Assembly: GCA_020435885.1 (NCBI GenBank)
Contig: JAGQYU010000206.1
Coordinates: 1 to 9,770, forward strand
DNA length: 9,770 nt
DNA from: Flavobacteriaceae bacterium
Lineage (GTDB): Bacteria > Bacteroidota > Bacteroidia > Flavobacteriales > Flavobacteriaceae
Reading direction: 5' to 3'
Below are positions 1 through 6,674 of this stretch, piece by piece; the first letter of the stretch is position 1, and each line of letters opens with the position of its first letter. A model generated the notes under the pieces. It saw nothing but the letters and a program-made list of their open reading frames with translations. It did no database searches and was not told the origin of the DNA. Position numbers and translations under genes: made by a program.

Positions 1-604
1 CGGTTTCATCATCATTCATAAACATTTCTACTGCATCTTTGGTTGTTGTGCCTATAATTGGATCTCCACCAATACCAATGGCTGTAGTAATTCCCAAACC
101 TTGCTTAACCACTTGATCTGCAGCTTCGTACGTTAATGTTCCTGATTTTGAAACTATACCTACTTTACCTTTTTTGAAAACAAAACCTGGCATAATGCCT
201 ACTTTCGCCTCTTCAGGAGTAATAACACCCGGGCAATTAGGACCTACTAACCTACAATCTTTATTAGCAATGTAGGCTTTAACTTTTACCATATCAGCTA
301 CCGGAATACCTTCTGTGATACAGATAATCACTTTTATCCCGGCATCAGCAGCTTCCATAATGGCATCAGCAGCAAAAGCAGGTGGCACAAAAATGATGCT
401 TGTATCTGCATCAGCTTGTTCAACGGCATCTACAACTGTATTAAAAACAGGCTTATCTAAATGAGTTTGACCTCCTTTGCCAGGAGTAACACCACCAACT
501 ACATTGGTCCCATATTCTATCATTTGTGAGGCGTGGAAAGTACCTTCACTACCTGTAAATCCTTGTACTACTATTTTGGAATCTTTATTTACTAAAACAC
601 TCAT
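1..604 (-). CDS. sucD: Succinate-CoA ligase, alpha subunit (partial, C-terminus off left edge)
   Basis: This is the alpha subunit of succinyl-CoA synthetase, the TCA-cycle enzyme that converts succinyl-CoA and NDP/ADP plus phosphate to succinate, CoA and NTP/ATP; it works with a SucB/SucC beta subunit that is not in this window. I read 201 residues from the ATG at 604-602. The CoA-binding Rossmann domain opens with VVQGFTGSEGTFH (residues 12-24) and includes GGVTPGKGG (37-45). The ligase domain follows with GPNCPG (121-126) and VSKSGTLTYEA (151-161). The family is about 290 residues, so roughly 90 are missing, including the phosphorylated active-site histidine (His246 in E. coli). The start matches the usual SucD N-terminus. 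The gene lies 77 bases downstream of the LpxD paralog on the same strand. It may be read through from the lpx cluster or from its own candidate promoter at 642-649. The assignment is very secure. Confidence 0.95.
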   Translation of the reverse strand, partial: MSVLVNKDSKIVVQGFTGSEGTFHASQMIEYGTNVVGGVTPGKGGQTHLDKPVFNTVVDAVEQADADTSIIFVPPAFAADAIMEAADAGIKVIICITEGIPVADMVKVKAYIANKDCRLVGPNCPGVITPEEAKVGIMPGFVFKKGKVGIVSKSGTLTYEAADQVVKQGLGITTAIGIGGDPIIGTTTKDAVEMFMNDDET

Positions 605-641
605 TGTTTTATGAAATTTCAAATTTATTATTTATGCATAA

Positions 642-649
642 CAAAAATA
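642..649 (-). promoter_or_regulatory. Candidate -7 promoter element for sucD
   Basis: On the minus strand the bases read TATTTTTG, an exact match to the TAnnTTTG -7 consensus of the Bacteroidota primary sigma factor. It lies about 38 bases upstream of the sucD ATG, which would leave a leader of about 30 bases. No clean TTG -33 box is visible at the usual distance; the nearest is a poor TTCTG about 18 bases upstream. AT-rich DNA produces such octamers by chance, and the box overlaps a hairpin (645-666), so this stays tentative. Confidence 0.4.
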
Positions 650-666
650 GACTTTCAAATCTATTT
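645..666 (-). terminator. AT-rich hairpin between the lpx cluster and sucD, possible weak terminator
   Basis: There is a perfect 7-base inverted repeat, AAATAGA / TCTATTT, with an 8-base loop. It starts 16 bases past the stop codon of the LpxD paralog. Read in the direction of transcription, the second arm runs into a T run (TCTATTTTTG), giving the outline of a weak intrinsic terminator or attenuator. The stem has a single G-C pair, so it would be unstable. It may equally be chance in AT-rich DNA, and it shares bases with the candidate sucD -7 box. Confidence 0.25.
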
Positions 667-681
667 ACAGAAATATTTCCT

Positions 682-1617
682 TTAAATATTATTGAATTTT
701 TCTATTATTTCAGGGAGTACTCTTATACCGGCTAATTCCCTGTATTTTTTTCTAGCTTCTTCGCATGGTGAGCCAAAATAGGTTTTACCTCCATCAAGGT
801 CTTTAGTAACACCGGATTGTGCTAAAATCACTGCTTTATGACCAATAGTTACTCCACTAGTTATGCCCACTTGCCCCCAAATAGTTACTTCATCTTCAAC
901 AACTACACAACCGGCAATACCAGTGTGTGAAGCTATAAGACATTTTTTGCCAATTATGGTATCATGTGCTATTTGTACCTGATTGTCAATTTTAGTTCCT
1001 TCTTTGATAGTTGTATCACCTGTTACACCTCTGTCAATAGTGCAAGAAACTCCTATTTCAACATCATTCGCAATAATCACCCTACCGGATGATTTTAATC
1101 TATCATATCCTTCTGGTCTTTTCTTGTAATAGAAAGCATCACCACCAAGAATTGTTCCTGCTTGTATAATTACATTGTCGCCAATTATGGTATTACTATA
1201 CAGCACAACATTAGGATGGATAATACAGTTTTTACCAATACTAACATTTTCGCCAATAACAACATTAGGCTGAATAATTGTTCCAGAGCCTATAACTGCG
1301 GAATCTGCTATAGATTTTGTTAACTGTTGGAATGGTTTAAAATGATCGGCAAGTTTGTTGAAATCTCTAAAAGGATCATCGGAAATTAACAATGCCTTTC
1401 CTTTAGGACAATCTACTTTTTTATTGATCAAAATGATGGTAGCGGCCGAATTCAGCGCTTTGTCATAATATTTAGGATGATCGACAAACACTATATCACC
1501 TTCTTCTACCACATGTATTTCGTTCATTCCTTTTACAGGAAAGTTTTTATTTCCAATAAACTCACAATTAATTAATTGCGATATTTCATATAAAGTATGA
1601 GTTCTATTAAATTTCAT
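682..1617 (-). CDS. LpxD-family N-acyltransferase paralog (divergent second copy)
   Basis: This 311-residue protein has the LpxD architecture. An N-terminal uridine-binding-like domain (about 1-100) is followed by a left-handed beta-helix of hexapeptide repeats (about 105-275, e.g. VIGENVSIGKNC) and a short helical tail. It is clearly related to the canonical LpxD at 4406-5431 but about 30 residues shorter and divergent. It keeps the catalytic histidine in NQVQIAHD (His218, equivalent to E. coli LpxD His239) and the aromatic pair Phe44/Tyr50 that stacks uracil in LpxD. The asparagine between them is His47. The second conserved histidine (His278 in the neighbouring LpxD, His276 in E. coli) is Gly255, and the GFGF segment reads AFYY (161-164). 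It may therefore acylate another nucleotide sugar or act as an accessory LpxD. Pipelines usually label such genes lpxD. It starts 5 bases after the efp stop, so it is the last gene of the cluster. Family is certain; substrate is not known. Confidence 0.85.
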   Translation of the reverse strand: MKFNRTHTLYEISQLINCEFIGNKNFPVKGMNEIHVVEEGDIVFVDHPKYYDKALNSAATIILINKKVDCPKGKALLISDDPFRDFNKLADHFKPFQQLTKSIADSAVIGSGTIIQPNVVIGENVSIGKNCIIHPNVVLYSNTIIGDNVIIQAGTILGGDAFYYKKRPEGYDRLKSSGRVIIANDVEIGVSCTIDRGVTGDTTIKEGTKIDNQVQIAHDTIIGKKCLIASHTGIAGCVVVEDEVTIWGQVGITSGVTIGHKAVILAQSGVTKDLDGGKTYFGSPCEEARKKYRELAGIRVLPEIIEKFNNI

Positions 1618-1622
1618 ATACT

Positions 1623-2189
1623 TTATTCTTTCACCCTCTCTAAATAAGTCCCTTTTTCTGTTTCAATCTTTATTTTATCACCTTCATTAATGAATAAAGG
1701 AACATTAACCTCAGCTCCTGTTTCTACAGTTGCAGGTTTAGTTGCATTAGTTGCTGTATTTCCTTTAACACCAGGCTCGGTATGCGTTACTTCTAAGACT
1801 ACACTAGCAGGCATTTCTACAGAAAGTGGCATTTCATCTTCAGCCCTCACTATAACGGTAACAACTTCTCCTTCTTTCATTAGATCAGGAGCATCTAAAA
1901 AATCTTTTTGAAGTTGAATTTGCGAATAATCGTCTGTATTCATAAAATGATACGTAGTACCCTCGTTGTATAAAAACTGATATTTACGGGTTTCAACTCT
2001 AACTTCTTCTATTTTGTGCCCTGCAGAAAACGTATTATCCAACACTTTTCCGGTAGTTAAGCTTTTCAGCTTGGTTCTAACAAAAGCAGGTCCTTTTCCG
2101 GGTTTAACATGTAAAAATTCAATGACCTTGTAAGTATCATTATTATAAATAATACACAGTCCTTTCTTAATATCCGATGTGCTTGCCAT
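1623..2189 (-). CDS. efp: Translation elongation factor P
   Basis: EF-P (188 residues, the usual length) binds the ribosome between the P and E sites and relieves stalling at consecutive prolines. All three beta-barrel domains are present: KOW-like domain about 1-65, OB domain about 66-128, and C-terminal OB domain about 129-188. The C-terminal domain carries the family signature KPATVETGAEVNVPLFINEG (151-170), fitting K-x-A-x4-G-x2-[LIV]-x-V-P-x2-[LIV]-x2-G. The tip loop that reaches the tRNA reads KPGKGPAF (29-36), with Lys32 at the position modified in E. coli (Lys34). The PGKGP palindrome is the loop type described in an EF-P subfamily that works without a modification, and no modification enzyme is encoded here. 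An A-rich AAAGAAATAG precedes the ATG. The gene sits inside the lipid A cluster, 30 bases after lpxA and 5 before the LpxD paralog, so it is probably co-transcribed with them. Confidence 0.97.
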   Translation of the reverse strand: MASTSDIKKGLCIIYNNDTYKVIEFLHVKPGKGPAFVRTKLKSLTTGKVLDNTFSAGHKIEEVRVETRKYQFLYNEGTTYHFMNTDDYSQIQLQKDFLDAPDLMKEGEVVTVIVRAEDEMPLSVEMPASVVLEVTHTEPGVKGNTATNATKPATVETGAEVNVPLFINEGDKIKIETEKGTYLERVKE

Positions 2190-2219
2190 TCTATTTCTTT
2201 AAATAAATTTTGATAAGTG

Positions 2220-3005
2220 TTAATTACTGTTTGTATATCCTTTCATGATTCCACGCTGTGAGTTTCTGATAAACGTGATAATCATATCTCTTTCCGGAGT
2301 TGCTTCCAACTCAGCTTCAATAATTTCGAGAGCTTGAGAAGTATTATTGTTTTGTTGATATAATATTCTGTATATGTGCTGTATTTCTCTAATTTTTTCT
2401 GATGTAAAACCTCTTCTTCTCAACCCAATGGAATTTATCCCAACGTACGATAAAGGTTCTTTTGCAGCTTTTGTGTAAGGAGGCACATCTTTACGAACCA
2501 ATGATCCGCCGGAAATCATAGCATGGTCTCCTATGTGTATAAATTGATGAACAGCAGCTAAACCACCAATAATAGCATGCTCTCCAACTATTACATGTCC
2601 TGCCAAAGCCACACCATTTACAACAATAGAATTATTTCCAATAACACAATCATGAGCAATATGTGCCGTTGCCATTACTAGGCAGTTCTCACCGATTTCT
2701 GTTTTACCGTAAGCCTTAGTACCTCTATTGATAGTTACACATTCTCTAACGGTAGTATTATCACCTATGACTGCTAGGGAATCTTCCCCTTCAAATTTAA
2801 GATCCTGAGGAATGGCAGATATAACCGATCCCGGAAAAATTCTACAATTTTTACCTATTCTGGCACCTTCCATAATGGTTACATTAGAACCTATCCATGT
2901 GCCGGAACCTATGGTAACATTATTATGAATTGTGGTAAAAGGCTCTACAACTACATTAGTTGCAATCTTAGCACCCGGATGGATGTATGCTAAAGGTTGG
3001 TTCAT
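2220..3005 (-). CDS. lpxA: UDP-N-acetylglucosamine 3-O-acyltransferase LpxA
   Basis: LpxA performs the first step of lipid A synthesis in the cytoplasm, moving a 3-hydroxyacyl chain from ACP to the 3-OH of UDP-GlcNAc. The 261-residue length is normal (E. coli 262). Hexapeptide repeats form the left-handed beta-helix over about residues 5-180, and the C-terminal helical domain contains GINSIGLRRRGF (189-200). The catalytic base is His118 in AHIAHDC (E. coli His125). His115, His137 (ALAGHV) and His153 (AVHQF) match the other conserved histidines (E. coli 122, 144, 160). At the position of the E. coli chain-length ruler Gly173 there is also a glycine (Gly166), which fits use of a long 3-hydroxyacyl chain. 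The chain actually used cannot be read from sequence. The ATG lies 2 bases after the lpxC/fabZ stop (TAATTATG), so translation is probably coupled. Confidence 0.96.
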   Translation of the reverse strand: MNQPLAYIHPGAKIATNVVVEPFTTIHNNVTIGSGTWIGSNVTIMEGARIGKNCRIFPGSVISAIPQDLKFEGEDSLAVIGDNTTVRECVTINRGTKAYGKTEIGENCLVMATAHIAHDCVIGNNSIVVNGVALAGHVIVGEHAIIGGLAAVHQFIHIGDHAMISGGSLVRKDVPPYTKAAKEPLSYVGINSIGLRRRGFTSEKIREIQHIYRILYQQNNNTSQALEIIEAELEATPERDMIITFIRNSQRGIMKGYTNSN

Positions 3006-3007
3006 AA

Positions 3008-4402
3008 TTATTCTGTTCTTTTTACGATTTGAGCCATTAACTCTGCTTCAACAACTAATCTGCCATTCGCATAGCCATAGGCTTGCATATGGCAAATTCC
3101 TCTTCTAATGGGCTCTAATAATTCAGCTTTGAAGATCAATGTATCTCCAGGTAGCACTTTTTGTTTGAATTTAACATTATCCATTTTCATGAAATATGTT
3201 AAATAGTTTTCAGGATCTGGTACAGTACTCAATACCAAAATACCACCTGTCTGAGCCATGGCTTCTACTTGTAGTACACCAGGCATAACAGGAGCTCCTG
3301 GGAAATGCCCTATGAAAAAGTCTTCGTTCATAGTAACATTCTTCATGCCTACCACATGCTTATCAGAAAGCTCTATGATCCTATCAATTAATAAAAATGG
3401 CGGGCGGTGAGGTAATATATTCATTATCTGATGAATATCCATTAAAGGAGGTTCATTCAGATCATATTGAGGTACATTATTTCGTTTTTCTATTTTGATG
3501 ATTTTAGATAGTTTCTTTGCGAATTGCGTATTAACACTATGTCCGGGCTTATTGGCAATTACTTTTCCTCGTATTTTAGTGCCAACTAGTGCCAAATCGC
3601 CAATAACATCTAATAATTTGTGTCTTGCAGCTTCGTTTGGCCAATGTAATGTTAAGTTATCAAGAATACCATTCGGTTTAACAGCAACGCTATCCTTTTT
3701 AAAAGCTACTTTTAGTTTTTGCATCGTTCCCTCAGAAAGAGGCTTATCAACATAAACAATAGCATTGTTCAAATCTCCACCTTTAATAAGGTTATTATCT
3801 AACAACATTTCCAGTTCATGTAAAAAACTGAATGTTCTTGCAGCAGCAATTTCTTTTTTAAAATCAGAGATGTTTTTTAAGGTAGCATTCTGTGTTCCAA
3901 GTACTTTGGTGCCAAAATCTACCATAGTAGTAACTTCATAGTGATCGGATGGCATTAATATGATCTCACTACCGGTAGCCTCATCTTTATATGAAATGAC
4001 ATTTTTAACAACATATTCTTCAACTTCAGCTTCTTGTTCTACTACTCCGGCTTTTTCCAATGCCTCAATAAAATATTTGGAGGAACCGTCCATAATTGGA
4101 GGCTCTGGAGCATTTAACTCAATACATATATTGTCTATTCCTAGACCTATAATGGCAGCTAATACATGTTCTGAAGTATTAATTATAACACCATTTTTTT
4201 CAAGATTCGTACCTCTTTTGGTATCAACTACATAATCGGCTCTAGCTTCTATTAAAGGATGACCCTCTAAATCTGTTCGTGTAAAAGTAATTCCATAATT
4301 TTCAGGAGCAGGCTTAAATCTTATATTTACCTGATTACCAGTATGTAATCCAACTCCAGAAAGAGATACTTCATTTTTTATGGTCTTTTGTTTATTGGAC
4401 AT
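3008..4402 (-). CDS. lpxC/fabZ: Bifunctional LpxC deacetylase / FabZ 3-hydroxyacyl-ACP dehydratase
   Basis: This 464-residue fusion carries two enzymes. Residues about 1-305 are LpxC, the zinc-dependent deacetylase that commits UDP-3-O-acyl-GlcNAc to lipid A. Zinc ligands are His79 (TSEHVLAA), His261 and Asp265 (RHKLLDVIGD). Glu78 is the likely general base, and Asp269 and His288 (GHSVN) are the conserved catalytic pair. A linker of about 15 residues leads to FabZ (about 320-464), a hot-dog-fold dehydratase of fatty acid synthesis, with LPHRPPFLLID (330-340), catalytic His366 in GHFPGAPVMPGV and Glu380 in VEAMAQ. The fusion is well known in Bacteroidota and is not a sequencing artefact, since the frame is open throughout. 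Both halves draw on the same 3-hydroxyacyl pool, so fusion fixes their ratio. The gene starts 3 bases after the lpxD stop. It holds three diprolyl motifs (101-102, 318-319, 334-335), possible EF-P targets. Confidence 0.97.
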   Translation of the reverse strand: MSNKQKTIKNEVSLSGVGLHTGNQVNIRFKPAPENYGITFTRTDLEGHPLIEARADYVVDTKRGTNLEKNGVIINTSEHVLAAIIGLGIDNICIELNAPEPPIMDGSSKYFIEALEKAGVVEQEAEVEEYVVKNVISYKDEATGSEIILMPSDHYEVTTMVDFGTKVLGTQNATLKNISDFKKEIAAARTFSFLHELEMLLDNNLIKGGDLNNAIVYVDKPLSEGTMQKLKVAFKKDSVAVKPNGILDNLTLHWPNEAARHKLLDVIGDLALVGTKIRGKVIANKPGHSVNTQFAKKLSKIIKIEKRNNVPQYDLNEPPLMDIHQIMNILPHRPPFLLIDRIIELSDKHVVGMKNVTMNEDFFIGHFPGAPVMPGVLQVEAMAQTGGILVLSTVPDPENYLTYFMKMDNVKFKQKVLPGDTLIFKAELLEPIRRGICHMQAYGYANGRLVVEAELMAQIVKRTE

Positions 4403-4405
4403 AAT

Positions 4406-5431
4406 TTATTGAGTATTTACTTTTTTTTCAAGTTCATTGATCTTATCTACTAATTTCGTCAAGTTTTTAAAGTGTACATATGATTTATTATAATCACTGT
4501 AAGGCAATGCAGGACTTCCCTGAACGACTTCATTATCTTTTAGACTTCTACCTATACCGGATTGTGCTTGGATTCTAACATTATCACCAATAGTGATATG
4601 CCCCACAATACCAACCTGACCTCCTATTTGACAATTCTTACCAATTTTTGATGAGCCCGCTATACCGGTTTGTGCCGCAATAACAGTGTTTTCACCAACT
4701 TCTACATTGTGGGCTATCTGTATCTGATTATCCAATTTAACACCTTTCCGTATAATAGTTGAACCTAGTGTCGCTCTGTCAATGGTAGTTCCTGAACCTA
4801 TATCTACATTATCTTCAATAATAACATTTCCTGTCTGAGGAACTTTATTATAGCTACCATCTTCTATTGGAACAAAACCAAAGCCATCACATCCAATAAT
4901 AGTTCCGGAATGAATGACGCAGTTTTTACCAATAATCGTTTCAGAATATATCTTGGCCCCAGCAAATAACATGGTATCATCACCAATTATAACATTATCA
5001 CCAATAAAAACATTAGGATATATCTTAACATTATTACCAATTTTTACATTTTCACCAATATAAGAGAACGCTCCCATATAGATGTTTTCACCTATAGTGG
5101 CAGTTCCACTAATATAATTAGGTTCTTCATAACCGGTTTTATTCAGTTTAACTTGGTTATAAAATTCTAATAATGTAGAAAATGCTTTGTAAGAATCGGC
5201 TACTTTTATCAGAGTTGTAGAAATCTCTTTTTCAGGTATAAATGTATTATTTACGATAGCTACAGATGCATTTGTGGTATATAAAAAATGTGTGTATTTA
5301 GGGTTAGACAAGAAGGTTAACGAACCTTTTTGACCTTCCTCTATTTTAGAAAGTTTATATACTTCTTCATTAGGGTTGCCCACTATTTCGCCTTGAAGTA
5401 TATCTGAGATCTGTTTAGCCGTAAATTTCAT
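4406..5431 (-). CDS. lpxD: UDP-3-O-(3-hydroxyacyl)glucosamine N-acyltransferase LpxD
   Basis: LpxD adds the second 3-hydroxyacyl chain, to the 2-amine of UDP-3-O-acyl-glucosamine, the third step of lipid A synthesis. The 341 residues match E. coli LpxD in length. The N-terminal domain (about 1-105) contains TFLSNPKY, whose Phe40, Asn43 and Tyr46 correspond to the uracil-binding residues known from Chlamydia LpxD. Hexapeptide repeats cover about 108-290. The catalytic histidine is His241 in NQIQIAHN (E. coli His239), the second conserved histidine is His278 in GIVGHITIG (E. coli His276), and GCDGFGF is at 180-186. The C-terminal helix (about 315-341) is charged and coiled-coil-like. All key residues are intact, so this is the functional lpxD, in contrast to the paralog at 682-1617. 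It heads the tightly packed lpxD-lpxC/fabZ-lpxA run and lies 34 bases after the HD gene. Confidence 0.96.
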   Translation of the reverse strand: MKFTAKQISDILQGEIVGNPNEEVYKLSKIEEGQKGSLTFLSNPKYTHFLYTTNASVAIVNNTFIPEKEISTTLIKVADSYKAFSTLLEFYNQVKLNKTGYEEPNYISGTATIGENIYMGAFSYIGENVKIGNNVKIYPNVFIGDNVIIGDDTMLFAGAKIYSETIIGKNCVIHSGTIIGCDGFGFVPIEDGSYNKVPQTGNVIIEDNVDIGSGTTIDRATLGSTIIRKGVKLDNQIQIAHNVEVGENTVIAAQTGIAGSSKIGKNCQIGGQVGIVGHITIGDNVRIQAQSGIGRSLKDNEVVQGSPALPYSDYNKSYVHFKNLTKLVDKINELEKKVNTQ

Positions 5432-5436
5432 CTTTG

Positions 5437-5444
5437 CAAAAATA
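5437..5444 (-). promoter_or_regulatory. Candidate -7 promoter element just before lpxD
   Basis: The minus strand reads TATTTTTG, an exact TAnnTTTG match, ending 5 bases before the lpxD ATG. If used, transcription would start at or next to the ATG and give a nearly leaderless lpxD mRNA. A run of nine T's lies just upstream of it. No -33 TTG box is visible at 17-23 bases. It is supported only by the octamer match and its location in the 34-base gap. Confidence 0.3.
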
Positions 5445-5465
5445 TAAAAAAAAACTTAGGCGCTA

Positions 5466-6674
5466 CTACTTAGGGTAATACATAAAATGCTTTACCACCG
5501 GTTTTGACAATGCAAGCAAATTCATATGGTCAGAAGCCTCGGTTATATCCTTGATTTCTCCCGATTTAAGTAAAATATCAATAGAGCTATTATGTAAGTT
5601 ATATGCTTGATTTTCAATCATACCAACTCCAAAAAAGTAATCAACATCATTGTCACTAATTGCTAATTTAACTTTGGTTTCTTCTCTTTTTTGTTGAATT
5701 GTTACTTTGGAGAATTCATTATCTTGAATACTAATCTTCGGTAATTTTCTATTGATAATGGAGTTTGACAAGGTTGCCAATACTTTATCAGGATAATTTT
5801 TCCATTGCTTCAACGCCATTATGATGTCATAATCATCAATCTTTGAAAATTCTAACAATAGTTCGTCATTGAAAGTAAAAGTTTCAGTTTGCTTTAGAAA
5901 AACTTGTAGAGAACCACTACAAGGTAATTCCGCTCCTTTAGAAACTAACTCTTTAGCTTTCTTTAAAATGTTAAGTAATACAAAATCAGCTACTAAACTA
6001 GTTTTATGTAAATAAACCATCCAATACATTAAACGGCGGGCTACAATAAACTTTTCTACAGAATAAATACCTTTTTCTTCCACAACCAAAGAATCATCTA
6101 CTACATTTAGCATAGAGATTATCCTTTCGGAATTGATATTTCCTTCAGTAACACCTGTATAAAAACTGTCACGTTTCAGGTAATCTAACCTGTCAATATC
6201 CAGTTGGCTGGAAACCAATTGATTTAAAAATTTTCTATGATATTGCCCTTTAAGGATTTGTATTGCAGTAGTCAGTTTACCATCAAATTCTTTATTCAAT
6301 TGCTCCATAAAAAGCAACGAAATCTCTTCATGATGGATATTAGTAACCAAACTATGTTCCAACGTGTGGGAAAAAGGCCCATGGCCAATATCATGCAATA
6401 AAATGGCCAACAAAAGGCTATCATTCTCATTTTCAGAAATCTTAACTCCTTTTTTACGAAGACTAGAAATGGCTCTTTGCATTAAGAACATGGCGCCAAG
6501 TGCGTGTTCAAAACGTGTATGATGCGCTCCTTGATACACAAAATGAGACAGACCCATCTGAGAAATTCTTCGCAAACGCTGAAAAAACGGATGCTCAATG
6601 ATATCAAAAACCAACTCACTAGGAATATTGATAAATCCGTAAATTGGGTCATTTAAAATTTTAAATTTGTTCAA
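5466..6674 (-). CDS. HD-superfamily phosphohydrolase (COG1078-type, dNTPase-related)
   Basis: This 402-residue cytoplasmic protein is related to the YwfO and SAMHD1-like metal-dependent phosphohydrolases. The four metal ligands of the HD fold can be placed: His57 in RFEHALGA, His94-Asp95 in LLHDIGHGPFSH, and Asp159 in QLDIDRLDYLKRD, which matches the segment carrying Asp311 in human SAMHD1. FQRLRRISQMGLSHFVY (31-47) is the usual N-terminal signature. Relatives hydrolyse dNTPs or other nucleotides, but the substrate here is unknown. The start is TTG (6674-6672), directly preceded by an in-frame TGA, and the next methionine (Met40) would remove the conserved N-terminus, so TTG is the best choice. 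The stop is a tandem TAG TAG. It is divergent from porX and lies 34 bases upstream of lpxD on the same strand, a conserved neighbourhood in flavobacteria. Its role beside lipid A genes is not established. Confidence 0.9.
   Translation of the reverse strand: MNKFKILNDPIYGFINIPSELVFDIIEHPFFQRLRRISQMGLSHFVYQGAHHTRFEHALGAMFLMQRAISSLRKKGVKISENENDSLLLAILLHDIGHGPFSHTLEHSLVTNIHHEEISLLFMEQLNKEFDGKLTTAIQILKGQYHRKFLNQLVSSQLDIDRLDYLKRDSFYTGVTEGNINSERIISMLNVVDDSLVVEEKGIYSVEKFIVARRLMYWMVYLHKTSLVADFVLLNILKKAKELVSKGAELPCSGSLQVFLKQTETFTFNDELLLEFSKIDDYDIIMALKQWKNYPDKVLATLSNSIINRKLPKISIQDNEFSKVTIQQKREETKVKLAISDNDVDYFFGVGMIENQAYNLHNSSIDILLKSGEIKDITEASDHMNLLALSKPVVKHFMYYPK

Noticed and set aside
670..679. Palindrome GAAATATTTC after the LpxD paralog
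   Set aside because: Ten bases, AT-rich, no loop or T run of its own; too weak to call a terminator.
1690..1911. Plus-strand open frame of 73 codons
   Set aside because: It lies wholly antisense to efp, and its sequence shows no family resemblance; efp is unmistakable.
3495..3755. Plus-strand open frame of 86 codons
   Set aside because: It is antisense to the LpxC domain of the lpxC/fabZ fusion, without recognisable motif or start signals.
3960..4235. Plus-strand open frame of 91 codons
   Set aside because: It is antisense to lpxC, and its Ser/Thr-rich translation is what a shadow frame of this gene gives.
682..5431. Recent tandem duplication of acyltransferase genes (lpxD, lpxA, LpxD paralog)
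   Set aside because: The three share hexapeptide-repeat structure but are well diverged and separated by unrelated genes; this is ancient paralogy, not a recent duplication.
5454..5474. Direct repeat ACTTAGG spaced by 7 bases around the HD gene stop
   Set aside because: Only seven bases long and partly coding; no sign of an attachment site or target duplication.
6651..6666. 16-base perfect palindrome ATTTAAAATTTTAAAT
   Set aside because: It consists only of A and T and encodes codons 3-8 of the HD gene. In DNA this AT-rich one such palindrome in 10 kb is not surprising.
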